Positions 17,679 to 26,753 of a DNA stretch of 64,000 bases are shown piece after piece. The translations under genes and the position numbers were made by a program. How positions within the stretch are numbered: position 1 is the first letter of the stretch; every line of letters begins with the position of its first letter. The DNA is from Ensifer sp. BR816 (GTDB taxonomy: Bacteria; Pseudomonadota; Alphaproteobacteria; Rhizobiales; Rhizobiaceae), in the NCBI RefSeq assembly GCF_000378985.1, contig NZ_KB905370.1, positions 5,392,799 to 5,456,798 of the forward strand, read 5' to 3'. The notes beneath the pieces are model-generated. The model ran no database searches and was not told the origin of the DNA. It saw nothing but the letters and a program-made list of their open reading frames with translations.

Positions 17679-18065
17679 GTGGAAAAGTACTATAGCATTA
17701 CGGAACTGACGCGGGAATTCGGTATCTCGACCCGAACGCTGCGCTTCTACGAGGATGAAGGTCTCATCCATCCGGAGCGTCGCGGGCGAACGCGCCTGTT
17801 TCGGCCGGCTGACCGGCATCTGATCAAGGAAATCCTGCGCGGCCGCCGGATCGGTTTCACCATCGCGGAGATCCGCGAGATCATTCAGGTCTACAAGGAT
17901 CCGCCAGGCGAAATCGGCCAATTACAGCTACTGATGAAGCGCGTCGAGGAAAAGCGCGAGGATCTGCGGCAGAAGCGCAAGGATATCGACGACACACTTG
18001 ACGAGCTCAACAATGTCGAGGAAGCCTGCCTGACGCGCCTGGCAGAGATCGGCGTCGGGACGTAA
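17679..18065 (+). CDS. MerR-family transcriptional regulator (LiuR-like)
   Basis: A 128-residue regulator. The winged HTH covers residues 5-70 (YSITELTREFGISTRTLRFYEDEGL), followed by a coiled coil (VEEKREDLRQKRKDIDDTLDEL) that would form the antiparallel dimer. It resembles the LiuR group, which controls branched-chain amino acid and fatty acid catabolism, rather than metal-sensing MerR: no Cys cluster is present beyond one C-terminal Cys. The start codon is GTG at 17679. A palindromic operator lies just upstream. Targets outside the window are unknown. Confidence 0.88.
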   Translation: MEKYYSITELTREFGISTRTLRFYEDEGLIHPERRGRTRLFRPADRHLIKEILRGRRIGFTIAEIREIIQVYKDPPGEIGQLQLLMKRVEEKREDLRQKRKDIDDTLDELNNVEEACLTRLAEIGVGT

Positions 18066-18126
18066 CGCGCGGAAAATTTGAAGTCGTCGAAAAGGTGGCC
18101 GCGTGCTGCCTTTTTCGTACGCCGCT

Positions 18127-18225
18127 TACAGCGCCGCGCGTCTATTCAGACGCGCAAAGGACGCTGTAGCACTTTGAATCTACATCTGCTTTCCGAAAGT
18201 CGATTCCGATTTTCGAGCCGATGCG
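18127..18225 (+). repeat. RIME-like intergenic palindromic repeat, copy 2
   Basis: First palindrome 18127-18168 (GCGCGTCTattcAGACGCGC core, ending in GCTGTAG), then CACTTTGAA, then a degenerate second palindrome ending CCGATGCG at 18225. It lies between convergent genes, directly abutting the stop codon of the methyltransferase-like gene at 18226. Confidence 0.85.
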
Positions 18226-18699
18226 CTAGATCCACCGCGTCGTGTGGCGGCAATAGCGTTCGAATTCGAATCCGAATCGTGAGAGCAGGTGCCGCTCCTC
18301 GTTACGCACCGCAATCAGCGTCGTCAGGGCGATGGCAACGATCCCCATGACGAAGAACCAGGGATTGAGGGTGATCAGCCCCAGGCCAACCATCACGAAG
18401 GTATAGCCGAGATAGATCGGGTTGCGGGTGAAGCGGAAGGGGCCGCCGGTGACCAGGCAAGTTGCTGAGCGGTGGGGAAGCACTGCCGTGTGGCGATCGA
18501 GTAGGGCCTTGATGGCCCAGAGATCGAGCAAGACCGCCAGCAGGATCAAGGCGCATCCCGCCAGCCACCGAACCCAGCCATGCCCGTGGGCGACGGGGAT
18601 GGGAAAAACACCCCCAAGCGCCAAAGCCGCTAGGGCCGCCGTGCCATAAATCAGCGGAGGCCATGGAAAATTCAGCGGCTTGGCACGATAGGCATTCAT
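18226..18699 (-). CDS. Isoprenylcysteine carboxyl methyltransferase-like membrane protein
   Basis: A 157-residue protein with about four membrane helices and the ICMT/PEMT family C-terminal signature: GPFRFTRNPIYLGY and RNEERHLLSRFGFEFERY. These motifs bind S-adenosylmethionine in characterised relatives. The bacterial substrate is unknown; protein isoprenylcysteines are not expected here. Its stop lies against a RIME-like repeat. It starts 3 bases downstream of the end of the DUF1624 gene, so the two are probably cotranscribed. Confidence 0.82.
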   Translation of the reverse strand: MNAYRAKPLNFPWPPLIYGTAALAALALGGVFPIPVAHGHGWVRWLAGCALILLAVLLDLWAIKALLDRHTAVLPHRSATCLVTGGPFRFTRNPIYLGYTFVMVGLGLITLNPWFFVMGIVAIALTTLIAVRNEERHLLSRFGFEFERYCRHTTRWI

Positions 18700-18702
18700 G
18701 TC

Positions 18703-19713
18703 CTAGTCCCCCGACTGTGCTTCCATTGTGCACTGAGTGGCGATTCGCGCAATGCGTTCATCCGAGCTCAAGTCGATCTTCCCCTGGTTTAGATCTTCGA
18801 ACAGCTTCTGTTCTTTCAACCGGTCGAGCGTGCAGCCGCAAAAGGTGCTGCACGTGATGGCCGATTCCTGGCGGTTGCAGGCTTGCTCGCAGTTCAGGCG
18901 GTAGGTCGCCGCCGCATCCGGCAGGGGGGCGGGTACGACGAGTGAAAAGGCATAGACGAGCCCGATGAGCAGCGGCTGGTGGATCAGGTATATGGCCAGA
19001 CTGTGGCGCCCGCCGAAGGCGAGGGGTTTGATCCACAGCTTGCGATCCCGGTCGGTTTGCGCGGGCCGTGCCCATGCGGCAAATATCGGATGAAGCAGCT
19101 TCGCCGTCCCGAGACCGAGGAGAAACGGTGCCAGCCACGGCAGCAGCGGCACGTAATCGTTCGAGCGTGGGATCGTCTCGGAAAGTCCGACCCACCAGAG
19201 CGCGGGCGCATCGAAAAGGGGCGAGCGCAGATAGAGGGGAGCGGCAAATGCAGCGGCGGCGGCCAGGAAGGAGACCGGCGCGGGGAGCCGCAGGAAAAGA
19301 ATGCCGACGAGGCTTGCCGCCGCGATCGCATGGAGAATGCCGAAAAAGATGAAAGACTGGGGAAGGGCGAACCAGGTGGCGATGCTGATCAGCGCCGCCG
19401 CCCCGGCGATCTTGGCGAAGCGCCGGAGAAATGCGCGCCCGCGGAACTTCGGACTGTGGCCGAGCACCAGGCTGTAGCCGGCGAGAAACAGGAAGCTGCT
19501 GGCGATCAGCCGCGCGAAGAGCCTCCAGCCGCCGGAGCCGGCCGTGCCCGCCGCCACATAGCCGAAGAATTCCAGGTCCCAGGTGAAATGGTAGATCGCC
19601 ATGGCGACGAGGGCGAGACCGCGCAGCGCATCGAGGAGATCAATTCGTCCGGACCTCGAGACACCCGGCTGCAGGGTCGGCGTTTCGTCGATCGTCGCAG
19701 GAGTATCGGGCAT
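18703..19713 (-). CDS. DUF1624 / heparan-alpha-glucosaminide acetyltransferase-like membrane protein with Cys-rich tail
   Basis: A 336-residue membrane protein with about eight helices. The N-terminal part has RIDLLDALRGLALVAMAIYHFTWDLEFFG, the hallmark of the DUF1624 acyltransferase-like family. After the last helix (ending near AFSLVVPAP) comes a tail of about 65 residues with CEQAC and CSTFC-G-C, a twin CX3C pattern plus one more Cys near the C-terminus. The tail is probably disulphide-bonded if periplasmic. A role in acyl transfer to a surface polysaccharide is inferred from the family only. Confidence 0.8.
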   Translation of the reverse strand: MPDTPATIDETPTLQPGVSRSGRIDLLDALRGLALVAMAIYHFTWDLEFFGYVAAGTAGSGGWRLFARLIASSFLFLAGYSLVLGHSPKFRGRAFLRRFAKIAGAAALISIATWFALPQSFIFFGILHAIAAASLVGILFLRLPAPVSFLAAAAAFAAPLYLRSPLFDAPALWWVGLSETIPRSNDYVPLLPWLAPFLLGLGTAKLLHPIFAAWARPAQTDRDRKLWIKPLAFGGRHSLAIYLIHQPLLIGLVYAFSLVVPAPLPDAAATYRLNCEQACNRQESAITCSTFCGCTLDRLKEQKLFEDLNQGKIDLSSDERIARIATQCTMEAQSGD

Positions 19714-19861
19714 GGAGTCGCCTTCCTGTCAGGAGAAAGGGAGTTCATTCGGATTTTGCAATCGCGTGACCATGTCGAAATGAGGGCCGATGCGCCTCTT
19801 TGTCCAGCGCCAATCGCCTCCATGCCTGTGGTTCCACAGCCCATGATGGCAGCTCGAACAC

Positions 19862-20548
19862 CTACGCGTCGGCGATCAGCGCATCGCGTGCTTCGGAGAA
19901 GAATTGCCGGCGTGTCAGCACGAAAATCACGAGGCCCGTCAGCACGATGAAGACATAGGGGCTGATGAACCATCCGAGATAGCCGATCGACAGGAAGATC
20001 GCCCGCAGGCCGGCATTGAAATGTTTGGCAGCGAGGACGTTCATCCGTATGGCGCGCTCGGCGGCCCGTTCGGCGGCCTGGCGATCGCGCGACATGTCGG
20101 CCGTCATCGGGATGCCGCCCATCAGGATCGAACAGTAGTTGAACAGCCGATAGGACCAGCCGAACTTGAAGAAGGAATAGCCGAAAAGGCATGTCAGACC
20201 GCCGACCTTCAGTTCGAATCCCGCCCGACCGCCGCGAAAAATCTGCGGCAGGTCGTTGAAGATCATCTGCACCTGTTCGGTTGCGCCGAGCAGCGCAAAG
20301 CAGCCGCCGAGTGCGAAAATGGTGGTCGAGGCAAAGAAGGCGGTGCCGGCCTGCAGGCCGGCGATGATCTGGGTGTCGATCATCTTCAGGTCGCGGTTGA
20401 GGGAGTTGCGAATCCACCGCGCCCTGTTTTCGTTCATCAGGCGGGTCAGGCTGATCCGCTTGAACTTGCGCCGGCCATCGGTCGCCCAGTTGAAGCTGCC
20501 CCACAGCAGCAGGAAGATGCAGAGCGCTATGTAATCTTCGATTGTCAT
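19862..20548 (-). CDS. DUF599 membrane protein
   Basis: A 228-residue protein with four predicted membrane helices (ALCIFLLLWGSF, GTAFFASTTIFALGG, VGGLTCLFGYSFFKF and the C-terminal YVFIVLTGLVIFVL) and the conserved DUF599 segment RLMNENRARWIRNSLNRD. Function unknown. The ATG at 20548 gives the usual N-terminus MTIEDYIAL; the open frame further upstream is not family-like. A 148-base gap separates it from DUF1624. Confidence 0.85.
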   Translation of the reverse strand: MTIEDYIALCIFLLLWGSFNWATDGRRKFKRISLTRLMNENRARWIRNSLNRDLKMIDTQIIAGLQAGTAFFASTTIFALGGCFALLGATEQVQMIFNDLPQIFRGGRAGFELKVGGLTCLFGYSFFKFGWSYRLFNYCSILMGGIPMTADMSRDRQAAERAAERAIRMNVLAAKHFNAGLRAIFLSIGYLGWFISPYVFIVLTGLVIFVLTRRQFFSEARDALIADA

Positions 20549-20815
20549 GCACGTCTTTTGGCATGGCCGTTTGAAAATGCAAGATCGCCGCCGGTCCGGG
20601 CCTGTCGCGTGGGACAGCCCGCGTATACAATGTCGCACGCACAGAACCCGATGTCGGTCGGTTGGCTGATCGAACGGCATAGGATCGCATAGGTTTTCAC
20701 CCTATATAAGGATGATCGGACCGCAGTCGGAAGGATTCGCGGCTCGATCAAGATCATCGACAGGGCTTTGATCCGCTCACGCGGCAGCTCGTCCGGCGCT
20801 GGGGCAGGCAAATTC

Positions 20816-22216
20816 ATGTTTCTTTCCGTCTTCGACGTTTTCAAGATCGGTATCGGTCCTTCGAGTTCTCACACGATGGGGCCGATGTCGGCGGCGAACC
20901 GCTTCCTCGATCTCATCCTGTCGGACGAATGGCCGCGCCCGTCGCACACCGCGGTTGCCTCCATCAAGGTCAGCCTTCATGGTTCTCTGGCTCATACGGG
21001 CATCGGCCATGGCACGGGCAGGGCGGTTATTCTGGGACTGATGGGGGAACGGCCTGATCTGGTCGATCCCGACCGGATGGACGCCATTATCGACGAGGTC
21101 GAGCGAACGGGCCGTATCACGCCTCCTGGGCATCCCTCCTACGCATTCCAGCCGAAGACCGATCTCGTCTTCGACAAGAAAGTGCCGCTGCCGGGTCATG
21201 CCAATGGCATGTCCATTGCCGCCTTCGACCGCGACGACCGGCTGTTGTTGAAGCGGATCTATTATTCGATCGGCGGCGGTTTCGTGGTCACCGATACGGA
21301 GCTTGAAGCGATGCGGGCGGCAAAGAACAAGCCTGCCGGCGTCAGGATTCCCTATCCCTTTGCCACCGCCCAGCAGATGCTCGACATGGCGGCGCGCTCC
21401 GGCCTGACGATTGCCCAGATGAAACGGGCGAATGAGGAGTCTTCGATGTCGAGGGAAGAACTCGACGCCGGACTCGATCGCATCTGGTCGGCGATGAGCG
21501 CCTGTATCGATCGTGGCCTCAGCCAGGACGGGATCATGCCGGGCGGGCTGAAGGTCCGCCGGCGGGCGCGCGCAATTCATGACAAGCTGCAGGAGGAGTG
21601 GCGCTCCAACAAGACCAATCCGTTGCTCGCGAACGATTGGCTGAGCGTCTACGCGATGGCCGTCAATGAAGAGAATGCGGCCGGCGGCAGGGTCGTGACC
21701 TCGCCGACGAATGGCGCGGCCGGCGTCGTGCCGGCGACGATCCGCTATTACCTGCATTTCCATGAGGATGCCGATCAGGACGGCATTCGCGACTACCTTC
21801 TGACGGCCGCCGCGGTCGGCGGCATCATCAAGCACAACGCATCGATCTCCGGCGCAGAAGTCGGCTGTCAGGGCGAGGTCGGGTCGGCGTCCGCGATGGC
21901 GGCAGCGGGCCTGGCGGCGGTGATGGGCGGCACGCCCGAGCAGGTCGAGAATGCGGCCGAAATTGCGCTGGAGCATCATCTCGGCATGACCTGCGACCCG
22001 GTCGCGGGGCTCGTTCAGGTGCCATGCATCGAGCGCAATGCGCTCGGCGCCGTGAAAGCAGTCACCGCCACATCGCTTGCACTCAAGGGGGATGGCAAGC
22101 ATTTCGTGCCGCTCGACGCCTGCATCGAGACGATGCGGCAGACCGGCATCGACATGAACGAGAAATACAAGGAAACCTCGACCGGCGGTCTGGCGGTCAA
22201 CGTCGTCGAGTGCTGA
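20816..22216 (+). CDS. sdaA: L-serine ammonia-lyase, iron-sulfur dependent
   Basis: A 466-residue single-chain L-serine dehydratase that converts L-serine to pyruvate and ammonia. The beta domain begins [20 protein letters not shown] and the alpha domain holds the cluster cysteines in [16 protein letters not shown] and VPCIERN. Length is normal for the fused form. The ATG at 20816 matches the family start; an upstream TTG at 20768 is disfavoured. A CTATAT -10-like hexamer lies at 20702-20707. A short hairpin overlaps the stop. Confidence 0.95.
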   Translation: MFLSVFDVFKIGIGPSSSHTMGPMSAANRFLDLILSDEWPRPSHTAVASIKVSLHGSLAHTGIGHGTGRAVILGLMGERPDLVDPDRMDAIIDEVERTGRITPPGHPSYAFQPKTDLVFDKKVPLPGHANGMSIAAFDRDDRLLLKRIYYSIGGGFVVTDTELEAMRAAKNKPAGVRIPYPFATAQQMLDMAARSGLTIAQMKRANEESSMSREELDAGLDRIWSAMSACIDRGLSQDGIMPGGLKVRRRARAIHDKLQEEWRSNKTNPLLANDWLSVYAMAVNEENAAGGRVVTSPTNGAAGVVPATIRYYLHFHEDADQDGIRDYLLTAAAVGGIIKHNASISGAEVGCQGEVGSASAMAAAGLAAVMGGTPEQVENAAEIALEHHLGMTCDPVAGLVQVPCIERNALGAVKAVTATSLALKGDGKHFVPLDACIETMRQTGIDMNEKYKETSTGGLAVNVVEC

Positions 22217-22232
22217 AGCCGGGGCGGCTTTT
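22216..22232 (+). terminator. Probable intrinsic terminator of sdaA
   Basis: AAGCCG (22216-22221), three-base loop, CGGCTT (22225-22230), then TTTTG. The stem is only six base pairs and begins at the last base of the stop codon, so it is likely to be a weak terminator. Confidence 0.5.
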
Positions 22233-22292
22233 GTGGACGAATCCGCTCAAGACGCTTGACCGTGACCGGCGGACGGGTGTTCAAGCAATGCC

Positions 22293-22730
22293 ATGGCTTT
22301 GCATCTCATAAAGCTCTGCGTCGGCGCAGAATCCATCGAAGACTTGCGCGAATGGGTTTCACGCAGGGCCTTGGCGGCTGTCGCGGCCGGACAGGAGCCG
22401 CACTCCTTCCATACGACCCGGATGGTTCCGAAACGTACGGAAGACCTTCTCGCCGGCGGATCTCTCTACTGGGTGATCAAGGGTTATGTGCAGGCACGCC
22501 AGCCGCTGATCGGCATCGAGATCTTCACTGACAGCGAGGGCATCGGCCGCTGCAATCTTATACTCGGGCCGCAAGTGGTCGAAACGGAACTTCAGCCGCG
22601 CCGCGCATTCCAGGGCTGGCGGTATCTGGAGGAGAAGGAGGCGCCGCGCGACCTGGCAGCTCTTTCTTCCGATGGCGGCGAGATGCCGCTCGACTTGCGG
22701 CGCGAGCTTGCAGAACTGGGGCTTCTGTAG
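22293..22730 (+). CDS. DUF1489 family protein
   Basis: A 145-residue cytoplasmic protein starting MALHLIKLCVGAES, typical for DUF1489, an alphaproteobacterial family of unknown function. Conserved features include FHTTRMVPKR and GSLYWVIKG. No catalytic motif is recognised. It follows sdaA by 76 bases on the same strand. Confidence 0.85.
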   Translation: MALHLIKLCVGAESIEDLREWVSRRALAAVAAGQEPHSFHTTRMVPKRTEDLLAGGSLYWVIKGYVQARQPLIGIEIFTDSEGIGRCNLILGPQVVETELQPRRAFQGWRYLEEKEAPRDLAALSSDGGEMPLDLRRELAELGLL

Positions 22731-22765
22731 GAGGCGCGTTCGCGCTGCGAAAACGCGTCCGAGTC

Positions 22766-23035
22766 CTAGCCGATCCGGATCCTCAAAGGGTGTCGGCGAC
22801 CGGCTGTCGTGACATGCAGGTGTATCTCCGCTCGGGGCTGGGTCGAGCGCCAGGCGCGGGCGCCATGCGTCAGCAGGATGGCCACCAGATCGCGCGTCTT
22901 CGCCTTGGATCGGTTGAGCCCGGCATCGGCAATGCGCATGGCCGCCTCATGGAGCGGATGCAGGCCGATGCGCGGGGGCTTTTCCTTCTTCCCCGGTATC
23001 GCAGTGATGCCGGGGACGTTCTCGTTCACTGCCAT
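22766..23035 (-). CDS. Small basic hypothetical protein
   Basis: An 89-residue basic protein without membrane segments or known motifs. The ATG at 23035 has a GAGG ribosome site seven bases upstream. Convergent with DUF1489. Possible as a conserved rhizobial small protein but I do not recognise a family. Confidence 0.5.
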   Translation of the reverse strand: MAVNENVPGITAIPGKKEKPPRIGLHPLHEAAMRIADAGLNRSKAKTRDLVAILLTHGARAWRSTQPRAEIHLHVTTAGRRHPLRIRIG

Positions 23036-23113
23036 GACAAACCTCGTTACGCTTATACAATTTCCGAGGAGGACGGCAGGAAATACGCATCCGGCCGCCA
23101 GCTGTCGTGTCGT

Positions 23114-24625
23114 TCACTGCTGGCTAGCCCAGCAGGCAAATCCCTTCTTCTTCAAGACCTTGCAGGCGTTGACCGCCTTGTTCTGATCGTCGAAGCCGCC
23201 GAAACGCGCACGATAGACCTGCGCCGCGCCGTCGCCGAAGGCGACCGTGAACGGCGTCGCATCGCGCAGTACCTTGCCGCCTTTTTCCTTGGCATTGCCG
23301 AGGAGTGTCATTGCCTGAGTTTTGTCGGACGTGGCACCGATCTGGATGACCCAGCCCTGCGGCTGTACGTCCGCCTGCTGCCTTGCCTGTGCGCCGGCCG
23401 AAGCTTCTGCCTTGGCGACCGAATTGGTGATCTGCGTATCGACATCGGCAGAGACGACCGCCTGCCGGGTGAGCTTGGCGCTCTGGGCGTCGAGCGTGTT
23501 CGGCGCCGCCTTGGCAGCGAGGACCGGGTTGTCCGAGGCGCGTTTCGCGGCGGCATAGGCCATCTCGACGTTCGCCACGCTTTCGCCACTGTAGCGGAAA
23601 TCCGGAACCGGGCCGGTGTTCGGCAGGGATGCAGCCGCGGACGCGACGGGCGCCGACGGAGCAGTGGCTTGTACTTCGGCCTCGGCGACGGCCGTTTCCG
23701 TGACGGTTGCGACCGGTGCCGCCGGCGCTTCGGCAATCAAGTTGCCGTTCCCACGACGGGAGGCGGACGGCATGTACTTGGCGACCAGCTTGCGCATCTG
23801 CGCATCGCGGGCACCGCCGGACGTTCCGCCCATCACCACGGCGACGATGCTGCGACCGTCGAGTTGAGCGGAGGTCACCAGGTTGAAACCGGAGGCGCGT
23901 GTATAGCCGGTCTTGATGCCGTCAACGCCGCGCACATTGCCGAGGAGGCGGTTGTGATTGCCGATCGTCTGCTTGCCGAAGCGGAAGCTGCGGGTCGAGA
24001 AATAATCGTAGTATTGCGGGAAATGCTGCCGCAAGGCGAGACCGAGCCGGGCCTGATCGCGCGCGGTCGTCTTCTGCTCGGTATTCGGCAGGCCGTTGGC
24101 GTTGCGATAGGTCGTGCGCGTCATGCCGAGCGCGCGCGCCTTGTTGGTCATCATCCGGGCGAAGCGCTGCTCCGACCCTCCGAGCAATTCACCAAGCGCC
24201 GTCGCCGAGTCGTTTGCCGAACGCGTGACGAGCGAGAGGATCGCCTGCTCGACGGTGATTGCCTTGCCGGCGCGCACGCCGAGCTTCGACGGCGGCTCGG
24301 ACGCTGCCTTCTTGGAAAAGGGAACCGGTGTCGATTTGCTGATGCGGCCGGCCTCGAGCGCTTCGAAGGCCAGATACAGCGTCATCATCTTGGTGAGTGA
24401 GGCGGGATAGCGCAGCTGGTCCGCATCCTCGCCGTAAAGCACCTTGCCGGTCTTCGCATCAACGACGATGCCGGCATATTTCGAATTGGCAAAAGCCGGC
24501 GCAGAGAAGGTCAAGCCGGCGACGACACCAGCGAGGACAAGCCGTCCTACCACCTTTGCAATGCCGCCAAGCGGACGTTTCGCGAGATCAAAAAAAACGG
24601 ATCGAGACACTGCGTTGCTCTTCAT
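23114..24625 (-). CDS. dacA: D-alanyl-D-alanine carboxypeptidase (PBP5/6 type) with SPOR domain
   Basis: A 503-residue periplasmic serine peptidase that trims D-Ala from peptidoglycan pentapeptides. N-terminal signal peptide to about residue 47 (after APAFA). Active-site motifs in order: SLTK (Ser76), SAN in TRSANDSA, and KTG in GIKTGYT. A long Ala-rich linker follows and the last ~80 residues are a SPOR domain (QPQGWVIQIGATSD onwards), which binds denuded septal glycan and targets proteins to the division site. The start at 24625 is the only one giving a proper signal peptide. Confidence 0.92.
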   Translation of the reverse strand: MKSNAVSRSVFFDLAKRPLGGIAKVVGRLVLAGVVAGLTFSAPAFANSKYAGIVVDAKTGKVLYGEDADQLRYPASLTKMMTLYLAFEALEAGRISKSTPVPFSKKAASEPPSKLGVRAGKAITVEQAILSLVTRSANDSATALGELLGGSEQRFARMMTNKARALGMTRTTYRNANGLPNTEQKTTARDQARLGLALRQHFPQYYDYFSTRSFRFGKQTIGNHNRLLGNVRGVDGIKTGYTRASGFNLVTSAQLDGRSIVAVVMGGTSGGARDAQMRKLVAKYMPSASRRGNGNLIAEAPAAPVATVTETAVAEAEVQATAPSAPVASAAASLPNTGPVPDFRYSGESVANVEMAYAAAKRASDNPVLAAKAAPNTLDAQSAKLTRQAVVSADVDTQITNSVAKAEASAGAQARQQADVQPQGWVIQIGATSDKTQAMTLLGNAKEKGGKVLRDATPFTVAFGDGAAQVYRARFGGFDDQNKAVNACKVLKKKGFACWASQQ

Positions 24626-24811
24626 TCTTATGTCATGGGTGTCGTCCGGACATCGCTTCCGGATGCGACCGTTCCCGAGACAGTATCGGGATAGCGTTAC
24701 CAATCGGTTTATGATGAATGATTGGTTTCCGGGGCAGATTGTCTGTTCGGGTATGGCACCGGCTGGCCTATCGGCGAGCAGGCTCGCGTCCACCACGACT
24801 CTTTGACAAAT

Positions 24812-25540
24812 TCACGGCACGCGCCGGTCTCGAATGAATCTTTCCATCGCGGCATCGATTGCTTGCCATTCCGGCAGCAACTTGGCCGAGAAACGGTAGA
24901 GAATGCTGAGATCCTTGCCGATATGAACGTCCCTTTGGCAGTCGGCACTTGTCGGCGTCGCGGGGCTCTCGGGCAGGAGGCAACGCAGGACAAAGGGCGG
25001 ACGTTCAGGTCGCGCAGCGGTGAAGAACACTTCCCCGGCATAGCTGGAACGCGGCTTGGCGTCGTACCTGGTCAGTCCCGCCGGGCCGGCAAGCGGCTTG
25101 CCTTCCAGGACGTGGCGATAGATCGGTTCAAGCCTCCCCGACATGTCGCGTGACATGGTGCTCTGGGCGATTTGGACGAAGATCAGCCTTTCCGGTTGAT
25201 CGACGTCGTTGAACAGATGGCGGGTCGCGTCTGTGTAGCCGTCGAGAGCCGGCCAGGTGAGGTAGAGATCGACGCGCTCGGCCATTCCCGTGGCGCGCTG
25301 GCTCTCGAAGCGGATGACGTTGGCCGGCAAGCGCAGGTGGTCCTGTCCGATGAAGATATCGAAGGTCTCGCGGCTGGAGGTGTGGCCGGCACGTGCCAGG
25401 TTCTCGCCGAGCAACCGCCCGGAGAGCGAAATGGCAATGACGAGCACCGCCAGAAGCCCGACGATGGCGGTGATCCTGTAGCCGAAGCGTGGCGAAAGAA
25501 GGGGGGCAAATTCCGATTCGGAAATGAGGGGCTTGTTCAC
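24812..25540 (-). CDS. Hypothetical rhizobial membrane-anchored protein
   Basis: A 242-residue protein with one N-terminal helix (YRITAIVGLLAVLVIAISLSG, about residues 21-42) and a presumably periplasmic remainder with no recognised domain. The start codon appears to be GTG at 25540; the same frame continues open to 26563 but only as a shadow of the next gene. No known family recognised. It lies between dacA and a LapG-like protease on the same strand. Confidence 0.65.
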   Translation of the reverse strand: MNKPLISESEFAPLLSPRFGYRITAIVGLLAVLVIAISLSGRLLGENLARAGHTSSRETFDIFIGQDHLRLPANVIRFESQRATGMAERVDLYLTWPALDGYTDATRHLFNDVDQPERLIFVQIAQSTMSRDMSGRLEPIYRHVLEGKPLAGPAGLTRYDAKPRSSYAGEVFFTAARPERPPFVLRCLLPESPATPTSADCQRDVHIGKDLSILYRFSAKLLPEWQAIDAAMERFIRDRRVP

Positions 25541-25809
25541 GAGAGGCGCCGTCCGTTGCGATGGCGTGGCGGATTGAAGTTGACACGCTGATCCGCCCAG
25601 TGATCGGAATCTGATTCCGGCGGAGGCCGCTCCCTGACCCTGGCTGAGTATGGTTAATTTTCGATGAAGCGGCGGCTTCGGCGTCTCGCGTGACGAAATA
25701 AGGGCCGGTTCCGGGGACAAGCGGAACCGGCCCGAGGGCTTGGTCTGGACGGGGACAAGGACTGACCGAAGCCCGAAGGGTATGTGGTCAATGCCGCTGG
25801 CGGTCGTGC

Positions 25810-26418
25810 CTACTCGGTGCGGACAGTACCGACGGCAACGGCGCGGCCATCCTGCAGCTTCACCCACCGCCCGGCGTTTTCCGAGGACTGGCGCTTCAGG
25901 AAGGTATATTCGGTCTCCGACCACAGCAGAACCTTGCTGCGCATGTTGTCGAGAATGAAATCGCCGCGATCGGTGCGCACCGTCAGGACCGCGTGCCCGT
26001 CGCCGTTCGGCTGCAGCACGACAGTGATCAGGAGATCGGTGGGGGAAAAGCCGCTCTCGATCAACTTGCGGCGTTTCAGGAGGACATAGTCCTCGCAATC
26101 GCCGACGACGTCCGGATAGGACCACTTTTCTTCCACGCCATGGATTTCCATGTCGGTCATCGGCGTGATGGCCTGATTGACCTCGTGGTTGACCTCGAGA
26201 ATTTTCTTCCACCCCTCGCGCGTCAGCACGGCCGGGCCGCGATCGGTGCCTGCGACCGAACATTCCGACGAATGGCTCTTGCAGAATTCGTAATGGCCGA
26301 CCGGCGGGTTGGTCGAGCCACCCACGGTGATGTTTGCCGGAAGGGCGAGGGCAGGGCCTGCCAGAAAGCCTGTGGCCAAAGCCACGGCGGCGATCGTCCT
26401 GGCGATTGTCTTGTGCAT
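25810..26418 (-). CDS. Transglutaminase-like cysteine protease (BTLCP/DUF920, LapG-like)
   Basis: A 202-residue exported protein: signal peptide to about residue 26 (AGPALA), then a bacterial transglutaminase-like domain with catalytic Cys in VGDCEDY, His in DGHAVLT and Asp in FILDNM. Family members include LapG, the periplasmic protease that releases surface adhesins when c-di-GMP is low. No adhesin or LapD partner is in the window, although PilZ and GGDEF/EAL genes lie nearby. A GGGGAG ribosome site precedes the ATG at 26418. The adhesin-release role is inference. Confidence 0.85.
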   Translation of the reverse strand: MHKTIARTIAAVALATGFLAGPALALPANITVGGSTNPPVGHYEFCKSHSSECSVAGTDRGPAVLTREGWKKILEVNHEVNQAITPMTDMEIHGVEEKWSYPDVVGDCEDYVLLKRRKLIESGFSPTDLLITVVLQPNGDGHAVLTVRTDRGDFILDNMRSKVLLWSETEYTFLKRQSSENAGRWVKLQDGRAVAVGTVRTE

Positions 26419-26506
26419 GTTTGTCTCCCCGTTGTGGTTTGACAATGGCACAAAGCTTTTTATCGCGGGCGAAGATGCGAGGTAAAAACAAGTACAAATG
26501 AGAGCA

Positions 26507-26553
26507 GAATAAGAATAAAACTAGAATAGAATTTAAGTCGAATAAGAATAAAA
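26507..26553. repeat. Helically phased 14-base direct repeat
   Basis: GAATAAGAATAAAA occurs at 26507-26520 and again at 26540-26553, exactly 33 bases apart (about three helical turns). It lies 90-135 bases before the start of the LapG-like gene, so it could be an activator site or AT-rich upstream element. Confidence 0.6.
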
Positions 26554-26720
26554 TTCGTTTCAAATTTTACCGAACGATGTCGGGTTCGCGTGTCGAATAT
26601 CACGTATCGATCTGAAAAATAACATGTTTTTCTGAGCCTCCCTTTGCGCGCGAGACGCGCGGCATGACGCATTCCTGCGGACATCCGGGCGGGAGTCGAA
26701 GTATATGGTAGCGATAACGT

Positions 26721-26753
26721 TAATCAACGGAGGACTTGTCGTAACCGTTGATT
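26721..26753. repeat. Inverted repeat in intergenic region
   Basis: TAATCAACGG (26721-26730) is matched by CCGTTGATT (26745-26753), with a 14-base spacer. It could be an operator or part of an RNA hairpin. No gene starts close downstream on the plus strand. Confidence 0.5.

Noticed and set aside
24700..24725. CCAATC...GATTGG inverted repeat before the carboxypeptidase gene
   Set aside because: Arms are only six bases with a 14-base spacer; expected by chance at this scale.
24812..26563. Long frame joining the membrane-anchored hypothetical to upstream sequence
   Set aside because: The N-terminal part overlaps the LapG-like gene in another frame; a GTG at 25540 gives a sensible membrane protein.
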